A program made the position numbers and the translations under genes. A stretch of DNA of 64,000 nt from Planctomycetota bacterium. Its GTDB lineage: Bacteria; Planctomycetota; Planctomycetia; Pirellulales; Lacipirellulaceae. Below are positions 25,966 to 34,380 of this stretch, one piece after another. The notes beneath the pieces are model-generated. The model was not told where the DNA came from. It made no database searches and saw only the letters and a list, made by a program, of their open reading frames with translations. Position 1 is the first letter of the stretch; each line of letters opens with the position of its first letter. The stretch is from NCBI GenBank assembly GCA_029259945.1, contig JAJDEF010000029.1, forward strand, positions 32,505 through 96,504, read 5' to 3'.

Positions 25966-26955
25966 TCAAACGGAGTACTTATGCTTTTTCAGTCGTCGAA
26001 TGGTTGAGGAAATCGAGCTGGGCAGGTTAATGCTTTTGGCCTGCCGCTTTACGTCGCGTCGTCCAGACAACATAAATCTTCCCAGCGAGAGAAGTTGCGA
26101 GCTGCTCGCATGTTCCAGGTCGGTGTTCCACCGTGCGTCAATGGTCATTCCCAACTCATAGCCAAGGTCTGCACATAATGTCGTGACAAAGTCCGCGTAG
26201 TCTCCGTTCGGATACGAGATCACGCGAGGCTTTTGTTGTAGTTCTTGTTCGAAGAACGCCTCTGCCGAACAAATTTCTTTGCGGATGGTGGCCTCATCCT
26301 GAAATGGCAATGCCGTGTGGTGAAACGTGTGATTGCCTAGAAAGACCAGCGGCTCGCGAGCAAGATATTGAAGTTCTTGCAGCGTGAGTGGTCGGTCTAA
26401 ATCAGAGGTGATATCAAACGCCTGCTTGCCCCAGCGGTCCGTGATAAATCGATAAATTTGATCGAACGATTTCTTTCGGAGCAGACCCATCTGGCGAGAG
26501 ACACTAGCATCACCAGCCCCACTTGCCCGAGCATTGCGATAAAAGGCATCCCACCAAAACGACTTAGGGGCCTCGATATAGCCGGGGCAAATGAAACAGG
26601 TCGCGGGGATTTGGTATTCGTGCAGTAGGGGCAATACGCGTACGAAGTTGTGATAACCGTCGTCGAAGGTGAGCATCACTGCCTTGTCTGGAAGGTGGCT
26701 CACCGCCAGCACCTCGTCCGGCGAGACAAACGTGTACCCCATTTCGAGAAAGTTATCGAAAAACTGTCGCAACTTGTCGACCGTCATCTGCTCGTGGGGA
26801 TAGACTCCGGCATTGTCCGCTTCGTTCTCGTGATGATAGAGCGAGTGAACCAACAGGATGACCAGTCGTCGAAGCTTATTGGTTTGACGCCCTAGCGACG
26901 CTGGAAGCAGCGTGTCAATTCGCTCAGCGGTGGACAGAATTGTGGATTTCATCAT
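25966..26955 (-). CDS. Polysaccharide deacetylase (NodB-type)
   Basis: 329 residues, carbohydrate esterase family 4. The NodB domain starts with VMLTFDDGYHNFVRVLPLL (TFDDG at 96-100, catalytic and metal-binding Asp) and has the metal-binding H-T-x-x-H in LGNHTFHHTALPF near residue 207, then RVISYPNGDYADF. No signal peptide, so it may act on lipid-linked intermediates on the cytoplasmic side. Its start overlaps the upstream methyltransferase stop by four bases. In related loci, the deacetylase modifies N-acetyl sugars of the exopolysaccharide. Confidence 0.85.
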   Translation of the reverse strand: MMKSTILSTAERIDTLLPASLGRQTNKLRRLVILLVHSLYHHENEADNAGVYPHEQMTVDKLRQFFDNFLEMGYTFVSPDEVLAVSHLPDKAVMLTFDDGYHNFVRVLPLLHEYQIPATCFICPGYIEAPKSFWWDAFYRNARASGAGDASVSRQMGLLRKKSFDQIYRFITDRWGKQAFDITSDLDRPLTLQELQYLAREPLVFLGNHTFHHTALPFQDEATIRKEICSAEAFFEQELQQKPRVISYPNGDYADFVTTLCADLGYELGMTIDARWNTDLEHASSSQLLSLGRFMLSGRRDVKRQAKSINLPSSISSTIRRLKKHKYSV

Positions 26956-27641
26956 GAACTACTCCAAAACGTAACTCGCAGGCCGTTTTGAGTTTTGAAT
27001 TCGCTGGACTTGTTCAACCACGGACAAGCACCCAACACCTCCTCGTGGACCGAGTTGTAATACACAACCCGAATGCGCCGAGGGTTGGTCTTTAGAGAAC
27101 GCCCGATGTTCTCAAATACGGCGCGCAGCGTATCGCAGCCGAACGGGTTGAACAGGAAGTACACAGTTCCTTTCGAGAGATCCGCAATTGCCGCATCCTG
27201 GCAAATGACTTCGATCGGCGCGTGTTTACCAGAAAGACGCGCCGCGTTACGCCTTGCGCATTCGCACAAGTCCTCAAGGAATTCAACGCCCACAACCTTC
27301 TTGAAAGGCGATTGCGCCATGACCGCAAGAATGCGTCCCTTGCCACACCCCAAGTCAAAGAACACGTCGTCCGAGCTTAGGTCACTGGCGAGAATACGCC
27401 GAATTTTCCGTAGGTACCAGTAGTCAGGACTTTCGTAAGCCACGGGATCGTGATAGAGAGACATCGGCGCGGCTGCAGATTTTTCTGTCAAAGCAAGATG
27501 GTGGTTTGCCCCTTGGGTTCGATCGACAACGGTATCGATATTCAAGGCAACGTCATTCGCTCTAGCCCAGAGGCGACGGGCAGGCGCAGCCAGATGTCTA
27601 AACGCTTTCCTTTGGAGGAGGGGCAGATGAAGATAACCCAT
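26952..27641 (-). CDS. Class I SAM-dependent methyltransferase
   Basis: 229 residues. SAM-binding motif I VFFDLGCGKGRILAVMAQS at residues about 93-111, then VVGVEFLEDLCECARRN (motif II acidic residue) and VYFLFNPFG in the motif IV position. The N-terminal 60 residues are basic. Likely methylates a sugar or lipid intermediate of the polysaccharide. Overlaps the deacetylase by four bases and is separated from the ligase-like gene by two bases, so all three are translationally coupled. Confidence 0.8.
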   Translation of the reverse strand: MGYLHLPLLQRKAFRHLAAPARRLWARANDVALNIDTVVDRTQGANHHLALTEKSAAAPMSLYHDPVAYESPDYWYLRKIRRILASDLSSDDVFFDLGCGKGRILAVMAQSPFKKVVGVEFLEDLCECARRNAARLSGKHAPIEVICQDAAIADLSKGTVYFLFNPFGCDTLRAVFENIGRSLKTNPRRIRVVYYNSVHEEVLGACPWLNKSSEFKTQNGLRVTFWSSS

Positions 27642-27643
27642 GG

Positions 27644-29002
27644 TTAGTGCTCCCCTTCAGGCACAGTATACCGTAGCTGAGAAGAAACAAGTTCTCGGCG
27701 GAGCCCTTCGAACACGCCGATTGCCGAGAAATATAAGAAAGCTAGTAGCTGTGGCGCATCGATATCTTCGGTGAGCATCCAAAATGCCATCGAGAAAAAC
27801 ACCACCCCCAAAGCCATCCACACAAGACGATGATCTCGATTGCTGCGCACGTACTCTTTCAGACGATACCATCGTACTAACAGCACCGCTTGTAGTAGAA
27901 GGAAGATGGACAAGCCGCATAAGCCAGTCCGGTAGAGTAACGATACATAAGTCGAATGAGAGCCTAAAGGCATACGTTGCTCTACCGAAGGAGTACGGAT
28001 GCCACGTCCCACGACCCACTCAAGGCCTTCAATCTTATTGATGCTCTCTTGATACAAACTAAACCTTGACAGCGAACTTCCCTCGCGGGCTGTAATAACG
28101 CTGTTGGCCGAGTGTTGTAGCCATGGCGTTGCGAGTACAAGGATCACGAAACACAAGAATCCCCACGCCACCAGATAGCTCCGCTTTTGCAGCACGTACA
28201 CAATTGCCAAACTCGCACCGAGCGCGGCAATTGCCATACGCGCTAGGGTCATAGTCATTCCGAGAAAATTTCCGAGAAATAGCAACCAAAATAATGGGCT
28301 AGAGAGTCGTCGGTTACGAGCGCCCCACGCTAAAAGCATCGGAAGCGAGATCATAAAGAAGGCGCCAGCCGCCGTGGGGTACGGAGCATAGAGATTCAAT
28401 CGAGCGACAGATCTTCCCGAAAACCAGTCTTCCGTGATGAATCGGATGTTCACCGAGTACTCGACGAGTGCTGTCCGCCCCAACACATCCATCAAAGGTG
28501 ATAGCGGCGTTGGGATACTCAGTGAGTAAACTCCCCGCGATGCCACGACAACGAAAATAACCACAAACAGCGCATTGCATACGCCCAGGATGGCGAAGAG
28601 TCGCAGTAGCCCAGGCAGATGGTGGAGCCGAAATCGGGCAGACAGCCCAATGACAAGCATGACAGCCATCAGCCAGTAACTCAAATTGTTCGCGGCTGCA
28701 ACAATCCGCATGGTGTCATGCGAATGTACATTAAGAAGAATCGAAAACCCATAGATCACCGAGATGGCCAACAGCAGACAGGCGACCGGTGATACCGAAA
28801 GCCGCCGGTTGTCATAACTCGTCTCTACAACCAGCGCTGCGAAGAGGATCGCTGCGGTCAGATGATAAATAACGAGGTTAAGGCCCAACACCCACCACAA
28901 GGGCGCGCACATCACCACCAAACCGACGAACTTTATCGGGTAATCGCCGCGCAGAGAATCACTCTGCGACAGATTCGAGGTGCGGATTGCTATCGGATGC
29001 AT
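27644..29002 (-). CDS. O-antigen ligase/polymerase-like membrane protein
   Basis: 452 residues, hydrophobic throughout with about eleven transmembrane helices. The long periplasmic loop near residues 300-350 contains SRFSLYQESINKIEGLEWVV, then GRGIRTPSVEQRMPLGSHSTYVSLLY, the WaaL/Wzy-type pattern in which a His is catalytic (H in GSHSTY). It should polymerise or ligate the polysaccharide outside the membrane. The start overlaps the end of the ParB-like/methyltransferase gene by 13 bases. Confidence 0.8.
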   Translation of the reverse strand: MHPIAIRTSNLSQSDSLRGDYPIKFVGLVVMCAPLWWVLGLNLVIYHLTAAILFAALVVETSYDNRRLSVSPVACLLLAISVIYGFSILLNVHSHDTMRIVAAANNLSYWLMAVMLVIGLSARFRLHHLPGLLRLFAILGVCNALFVVIFVVVASRGVYSLSIPTPLSPLMDVLGRTALVEYSVNIRFITEDWFSGRSVARLNLYAPYPTAAGAFFMISLPMLLAWGARNRRLSSPLFWLLFLGNFLGMTMTLARMAIAALGASLAIVYVLQKRSYLVAWGFLCFVILVLATPWLQHSANSVITAREGSSLSRFSLYQESINKIEGLEWVVGRGIRTPSVEQRMPLGSHSTYVSLLYRTGLCGLSIFLLLQAVLLVRWYRLKEYVRSNRDHRLVWMALGVVFFSMAFWMLTEDIDAPQLLAFLYFSAIGVFEGLRRELVSSQLRYTVPEGEH

Positions 29003-30240
29003 GCGAACAATGTCCGTTGAAATTGACCTTCGTGCGCATCGTGGCCATCATTGTCCCTACCCAAGGGAACGACCTGCTTGAAGGTAGTGTGTTGTAAAAT
29101 GCATGTGCGGATGTATTCGACGTACTTTCCTGGAAGTGAGGAATGAGAACACGCCGCTGCTTCGTGTCCGTAATCCAAAATCAGGATGCGCCCCGTGATA
29201 CCGTCAAGTTGTCTTAAGAATTCATTGTCTTCCGGTCGCTCCTTCAGGGCGTAGCGAGGAAGGTCATTCAGAGAGAGGACCAGGTCCTGTTTTTTGTTTG
29301 AGTGCTGTAGTGCCGTGGTTGCCTCCTGGCAACGAATTGCGTCGTCGGTCAACCCATAAGCGATGCGACCGATTTTCAAATGTGCGGCAACGGGAGTGAT
29401 TCCCTCGGCGTCCAAGCCGCGACTTTGCAACTGGTCGACAAACCAGCCGTAGCCACAAGAAACGTCGAGCACGGTCTGAATCGACCGACCACGGTCTTGC
29501 CCGTCGAGGAAATCGCAAATCAATTCCAATTGCTCCGAGCACCTCTGCCTCACGGCCCAACCGCGCACGTCTCGGTTTTCTACGGGCTGATCCAACTCGC
29601 GTTTATTTGCCTCGTTACTCTGGCGAACTAGACGCTGCAAATAAGAGGTCTTTTGTCCAAAAACTTGCACCGTGATTTTGCGTTTACCGAGCATATAGTT
29701 AATCGCAGCGCGGTGATGTCCATCGCTCAGTTCATAACATGTCGAATCTTTGATCTTGCTCATCAGCAACAGCTCTCCCTCTGCCGAATGCTGATAGTTG
29801 TCCATATGCACTGCGCTGTGACGTCCCTCACGAATGCTGAGGTAATTTTCGTAGAATGCATGCATTTGGCGTTTGATTCCCTCGGGTGTTCTCGCCCCGA
29901 AGTAGCTGCCGGTGAATTCAACCGCGATGCGAGCCATTTGGTAATAAGGCTGTGCCTCTAAAAAGCCGTCGTCGCGTAGTCGATTCTCATCCTCCGTAAT
30001 TGTCTGCAGGAAAATCACATACGGAGAATCTGCCAGCAAACACGAGGCGCGGTCCCATTCGTGCGTTCGCTCTACCCATTTTTCTAGTGGAGTTCCGCAC
30101 TGTTCACCAATCAGTACCTCCTCTAAGTTCACCTCACTGGTGTAGACCGGGTTCCCACTTAGAGCGAGGCATGCAAACTGCGCATGCAGCTTGAGCTTCG
30201 AGAAGCTTCTTCGCACCTTGTTTCGTAGTAAAGTACTCAT
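28990..30240 (-). CDS. ParB/sulfiredoxin-like plus methyltransferase fusion
   Basis: 416 residues. N-terminal half ends with YELSDGHHRAAINYMLGKRK (DGHHR at 173-177), the ParB/Srx-superfamily signature ([DE]G[NH]HR) used in this fold for nucleotide binding. The C-terminal half, from about 255, is a Rossmann methyltransferase with VLDVSCGYGWFVDQLQSRGL (motif I, 257-267) and LVLSLNDLPRY. Neither DNA segregation nor a plasmid gene is nearby. Position inside the polysaccharide operon, 12 bases after the flippase gene, points to modification of a sugar, lipid carrier or peptide. The architecture is unusual. Confidence 0.65.
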   Translation of the reverse strand: MSTLLRNKVRRSFSKLKLHAQFACLALSGNPVYTSEVNLEEVLIGEQCGTPLEKWVERTHEWDRASCLLADSPYVIFLQTITEDENRLRDDGFLEAQPYYQMARIAVEFTGSYFGARTPEGIKRQMHAFYENYLSIREGRHSAVHMDNYQHSAEGELLLMSKIKDSTCYELSDGHHRAAINYMLGKRKITVQVFGQKTSYLQRLVRQSNEANKRELDQPVENRDVRGWAVRQRCSEQLELICDFLDGQDRGRSIQTVLDVSCGYGWFVDQLQSRGLDAEGITPVAAHLKIGRIAYGLTDDAIRCQEATTALQHSNKKQDLVLSLNDLPRYALKERPEDNEFLRQLDGITGRILILDYGHEAAACSHSSLPGKYVEYIRTCILQHTTFKQVVPLGRDNDGHDAHEGQFQRTLFACIR

Positions 30241-30252
30241 GAATTTTGTCTG

Positions 30253-31608
30253 TTAGGTCATTTCTCGGGCTAATTCACGTGGCCGATGCGAGGCATCACA
30301 AGGTTTGGACTCAACGCTTGAATTCGAACCACTCAATAGGACACGCTGCTTCGTCACAAAGTAGAACAGCACGATCGCGTGCAGGACGCTAGCCGTTGTC
30401 GTCGCAATGCCGATCCCAATCAGGCCATAACTCGGAATCAAAATGCAGTTCAGCCCGACGAGAAGAATCAACTTGAAAGCTGCCAGCAACGAATACGTGG
30501 CGTCTAACTTCAGGATAATGAGAACCCGCACAGAAAGTAGCGAGGTAACGTCAAACGGTAAAGCAACGATGAAGATTGCAAAGAGTGTCGCAACCAGGGG
30601 TAATTTGTCTTCGGGAAAGGCTCCCCATCCCAAAACGATCGAAGCAAGCTGATCTCGACAGAGAATGAGGCCGACAGCGCTCACCCCAGAAACCAAAAAT
30701 AGTTTGCCAAACACGCGCTTGATGCGAGGCCAAGTAAACTCACCAGAAGAACGGCTATGGCCAGATGACCAGTGCGAGAGTACGACCGTCCCCAGGCCAG
30801 TTGTGAAAATCAGCGCAGGAACTTTTCGCATCTGCAATGCGTAAGCAAAAATCGAAAGGCTTCCTGCAGCCAACCAAGAGGCAGCAAGATGATTGACGAA
30901 CGAAGTCAGGCTAAGTAACCCAAAGCCAATCGCCTGATAAGAGGCACTGGCAAAAAAGTCGGCGGTCACGGCATTTTCCGCCCAAGATAGTTCCAGTCGA
31001 TGGCTGCGTTTGAGGTAAGCGTGTAGTGCTGCTATCAGACGCAAGCTTTCACCACAAAGAAATCCCCAAGCCGCAGAATAGATTCCCCATTGTTCGTTAA
31101 AAACAACGATGAAAAAAATGACCACGACGGTTCGAAACAACGGCGAAAGCGCTCCCACGTGAAATACTTTTTCGGCATTCAGGGCCCCAATCAGCGTACT
31201 GGTCCACGCCATCAGCAGCGCCATCGGCGCCATGATCAGGAAAAGTCGGAAAGCAAGGTCTAGCGACTCTGGCGAAAACTGCGTCAGTGTTGCCAGAATC
31301 GGCTTGATCGTAGGTACCGCAATCAAGAGCAACAGTCCAACGAACAACGTGGTTCGAGTCATGGCTGCGCCGACAAGACGATCGACTCGTTGGCCGCGCG
31401 CCGAATTCTCAGCGAGGTGTGGGACGATGACGGACTCAAAAAGATGCCCCATGAGCAGCATCAAACAAAGAATGCCGCCATAGATCAGAAAGAATACGTC
31501 GGTCTCCCAGGTCGATCCAAAAAAAGCCGCAACCACAAACGGAACGAAAAATCCGCCCGTGCGGCCCACTATTGTGATTGCGGTTGTGTTGAGAATATCG
31601 TTACGCAA
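30253..31608 (-). CDS. Polysaccharide/lipid II flippase (MurJ/Wzx-like)
   Basis: 451 residues, about twelve to fourteen transmembrane helices, MOP superfamily. N-terminal VGRTGGFFVPFVVAAFFGST with the WETDVFFLIYGGIL stretch is of the MurJ/MviN type, and LGALNAEKVFHVGALSPLFR (SSTLIGALNAEK) near residue 140 fits too. It should move a polyprenyl-linked repeat unit across the membrane. It sits between the CpsD-like gene and the fusion gene. The chromosomal murJ is presumably elsewhere. Confidence 0.8.
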   Translation of the reverse strand: MRNDILNTTAITIVGRTGGFFVPFVVAAFFGSTWETDVFFLIYGGILCLMLLMGHLFESVIVPHLAENSARGQRVDRLVGAAMTRTTLFVGLLLLIAVPTIKPILATLTQFSPESLDLAFRLFLIMAPMALLMAWTSTLIGALNAEKVFHVGALSPLFRTVVVIFFIVVFNEQWGIYSAAWGFLCGESLRLIAALHAYLKRSHRLELSWAENAVTADFFASASYQAIGFGLLSLTSFVNHLAASWLAAGSLSIFAYALQMRKVPALIFTTGLGTVVLSHWSSGHSRSSGEFTWPRIKRVFGKLFLVSGVSAVGLILCRDQLASIVLGWGAFPEDKLPLVATLFAIFIVALPFDVTSLLSVRVLIILKLDATYSLLAAFKLILLVGLNCILIPSYGLIGIGIATTTASVLHAIVLFYFVTKQRVLLSGSNSSVESKPCDASHRPRELAREMT

Positions 31609-31641
31609 TGTGACGCCTCGGTGTCGAATAAGCTGATAAAA

Positions 31642-32328
31642 CTACTTTTGCGGGCAGAGCCAGCGTGGGAGATGCTCGCGACGCTTGTTCAGCACGACGC
31701 CTAATAAATTGGCTCCAGCTTGCAAGAGTTGTTGTTTGGCTCGCAACGTCACGTTGCTGGGTGCACGCTCGGCTTCGATAGTCAGCAGAACGCCATCCAG
31801 CCCGCCTGCAATGGCAAGGCAAGGGCCCGTCTCGTTGATAGGAGGAAGGTCAACAACGATCAGCTCGAACTGGTCGGCGATCTCTTTGAATGCCGCTCCC
31901 ACCGAGTCGGAGTGAACGACCACTCCACCGTTGTCGTAGGATCCCGCGCCCAGCACAAACATGTTTTCTACCTGCGAAGGTTGAATACTATCACTCGATG
32001 CCGCCTGCCCCGAGAGTATTTCAGCAAGGCCCGGTAAGCTCTGCGCGGCGCGTGGTTCTAGCCACGAGCGCCCAGTGCCCGCTTCCACAAGCAGCACTGG
32101 ATTCGCGAAAGAGCGTGCAGCACGAATTGCCAGATTGGTAGCCACCATGCTCACGCCCTCGCCATGAACGCAGCTAGTCACGCCAACCGTATGCAGATGA
32201 TCTTGCCGAAAATCAGTGTGGCCATACAAACTCATTAACAGCGTATCGTAGTACGTGCTACTTGAATCGGCCTTAGCCATTGCTGGTTCGTTGCCAACAG
32301 CGGCAGGTGGTTTTTGTAGATGCATCAC
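31642..32328 (-). CDS. CpsD/Wzc-type ATPase-like protein with altered Walker A
   Basis: 228 residues resembling the cytoplasmic BY-kinase/ParA-like partner of chain-length proteins. VTSCVHGEGVSMVATNLAIR fits the Walker A block, but position 59 is Val where Lys is expected (GEGK[ST]), and the following Met replaces Ser/Thr. The Walker A' block VLLVEAGTG has Glu and Gly in place of the usual D-A-D-x-R. Walker B (LIVVDLPPI) is present. There is no C-terminal Tyr cluster. The protein is probably not an active tyrosine kinase and may instead regulate. Start overlaps the Wzz-like stop by four bases. Confidence 0.7.
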   Translation of the reverse strand: MMHLQKPPAAVGNEPAMAKADSSSTYYDTLLMSLYGHTDFRQDHLHTVGVTSCVHGEGVSMVATNLAIRAARSFANPVLLVEAGTGRSWLEPRAAQSLPGLAEILSGQAASSDSIQPSQVENMFVLGAGSYDNGGVVVHSDSVGAAFKEIADQFELIVVDLPPINETGPCLAIAGGLDGVLLTIEAERAPSNVTLRAKQQLLQAGANLLGVVLNKRREHLPRWLCPQK

Positions 32329-33995
32329 TTCGAGGATTTCCAGCTAAGATCAACTTCCTGATGACGAGATGTACGAGGAATCGACACCAAGACAGGCAAC
32401 GCAAGCTGACGTTCCACTTGTTCGGGAGTCGCAAAGGAATTGCTAAAGTATTCTGCAGCGATCACAACGAAGACCGAGCCAGAGGTGGCGAAAAATAAAC
32501 CGAGAGCCAGCACAAGAAGTTTCTTCGGCGCTACGGGCTGTTCCGAATAGGTGGGTCGCTGCACAATAGTGATACTAGAGATTTGTCCCGCCTCAAGAGC
32601 CTCGCCAATCCGAGCTTCCTCGAGACGTCTTGCATAGGTTTTGTAGCTCGCGGCAAACAATTCCACTTTACGCTGGAGTTCTGCAATTTGCAGCTCATGA
32701 TCGTTAAGCGATTTGAGTTCGCGAACCAACTTTTCCTGCTGAGACGTCAACGACTTGTTTTTAGATCGAAGCGCAGCAACAGTTGCTTTCTCAGACATCC
32801 AAGCCGTCTCAAGTTTCTGATTGGTTTCTGGAAGAGCGTTGGTGACTTCCGTCCTCTGCTGCTGCTGTTGTTGGAATATCTCTTCTGCAAACTTACGTTG
32901 TTCGCGAACTGCAACCAACGAGGGGTGCGTTTCCTGATACCTGGCGGCAAGCTCTCGCTCGCGAATTTCTAGTGTATAAAGTTGAGTCCGCATCCTGTCG
33001 GTGGCTTCGTTTCCAATGCCAGACACCGACTCCGTAACAACGGTGGCAGGAAGCGAGTCCACTGAATTCTTGAGTGCGATAGTCTTTGCAGCCGAGTACG
33101 CCAAATCTGCTTGGGTTTCTCCGATTTGCTCGTTGATGCTCGCAAGCTGACCGTTGAGGACTTGTCGCTGACCATCGATCGTTAACAAACCAGACAGATT
33201 CTTCGCATCGCGCAACGCGACCGACGCTTGTGACAACTGGCTGTGCAGCAACTCAGTTTGTTCCTGTAGAAACGCATGGCTTCCTTCCGTCCGGCTGGCG
33301 CGACGGTGCGCAATGAAGAACTCCTCCAGGAGGTGTTCAAGCAACGTTTGCGACAATTGGGGAGAGATGCTTTTAGCCGACACAGTAAGAACATCTGCCG
33401 CCTTCGGCGTAAAAAGGCGAATTTGTTTCTTCACCAGCAAAATGGCCCGTTCACGGTCTGTGATCGGATCCAGATCATTGAGGCTTTGTTTCAGTAGCTT
33501 CAGTGGAAGCAATATCCAACTAGCGGCCGATTTTTTACTTGATTTGGCTAGGATAGTATCTACACCGATTGCGTCGACAGTCTTCTCAACGATTGATCGG
33601 CTCTTGAGAATCTCCAATACAGAATTCATATCCCGCTCACGGGAGTTCTGAATCGCAACGACGTGACCGGTAGTTGCGGTGGGATCCAACGCGGCTGTCT
33701 CGCGTCCGACGCGAACAAATAATTTGGCTTCGGAGAGATACTTACGAGGAAAGAAAACAACGGCAACTACCGTCAAACAAGCGATTACGCTGAAGAAGAG
33801 CAGCGCCTTCCGCTTGTGTCGAAGCAAGACTCGCAGCATATCAGCAATAGAGGGAGACGTTGTAGGGCCTTGGATTGACGCCGCAGGCGGTTGCCAGGAA
33901 CTCCCATTTGAACCTTGATGTGAAGTATGCACGATGAATTCTTGACCCCATGTTGATGTGAACCACCCTTGATCTCCTTTCGTTGGCGGTCTCAC
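32325..33995 (-). CDS. Polysaccharide co-polymerase (Wzz/GNVR, chain-length type)
   Basis: 556 residues. A Wzz-like N-terminus (SIADMLRVLLRHKRKALLFF) with the first transmembrane helix at about 64-82, a periplasmic coiled-coil region to about 480 (long heptads, LHSQLSQASVALRDAKNLSG and AELQRKVELFAASYKTYARR), a Pro-rich block QRPTYSEQPVAPKK, and a second helix at about 494-516. Controls polysaccharide chain length with its ATPase partner. Start is uncertain: GTG at 33995 is used, but an in-frame GTG at 33932 is possible. First gene of the operon, with 385 bases of non-coding DNA upstream. Confidence 0.85.
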   Translation of the reverse strand: MRPPTKGDQGWFTSTWGQEFIVHTSHQGSNGSSWQPPAASIQGPTTSPSIADMLRVLLRHKRKALLFFSVIACLTVVAVVFFPRKYLSEAKLFVRVGRETAALDPTATTGHVVAIQNSRERDMNSVLEILKSRSIVEKTVDAIGVDTILAKSSKKSAASWILLPLKLLKQSLNDLDPITDRERAILLVKKQIRLFTPKAADVLTVSAKSISPQLSQTLLEHLLEEFFIAHRRASRTEGSHAFLQEQTELLHSQLSQASVALRDAKNLSGLLTIDGQRQVLNGQLASINEQIGETQADLAYSAAKTIALKNSVDSLPATVVTESVSGIGNEATDRMRTQLYTLEIRERELAARYQETHPSLVAVREQRKFAEEIFQQQQQQRTEVTNALPETNQKLETAWMSEKATVAALRSKNKSLTSQQEKLVRELKSLNDHELQIAELQRKVELFAASYKTYARRLEEARIGEALEAGQISSITIVQRPTYSEQPVAPKKLLVLALGLFFATSGSVFVVIAAEYFSNSFATPEQVERQLALPVLVSIPRTSRHQEVDLSWKSSK

Positions 33996-34380
33996 ACTGC
34001 CTTACTGCACGTCCCAAAACTGCCTACTTTTAGCCAGAATTTCCCGTAGGTGTGCACCTGGAATCGCCCAAGTCTCACAAACCTCCCATTGTACTCATAG
34101 TTATTCCGAACTGTGCCTTGGGTATCGGAATTTTTCCCATTTTCTGTGCCGCCACAAAAAATTTTAGGTCGACTCCCCTGGTTCTACGCCTGGCAGGGTA
34201 GCTGATTTCGGAATGGACACACTATTTCCATAAGTTGTTTCTGTAATAGACTTTACGGAAACAAGAAGTCGCTGTCTGCGTTCTGAACTGCATGAGAGAT
34301 GCTGACCTACCTACCAGCCCGGCGGCAGATCTGATGTGCGTCACCGAATGCACTTTGCACTGTGCCGTTTCCTATCTCGG
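33996..34380. other. Non-coding region upstream of the polysaccharide operon
   Basis: 385 bases between the Wzz-like start and the PEP-CTERM gene end. No ORF of substance. TTCCATAAG at 34225 and CTTTACGGAA at 34251 form an imperfect inverted repeat, a possible operator. The operon promoter must lie here (minus strand), but I cannot place -35/-10 boxes with confidence and saw no clear sigma-54 site. Confidence 0.35.

Noticed and set aside
34321..34380. Sigma-54 promoter for the polysaccharide operon
   Set aside because: A GGCAC sequence is present on the minus strand, but the GC element is not at the required spacing.
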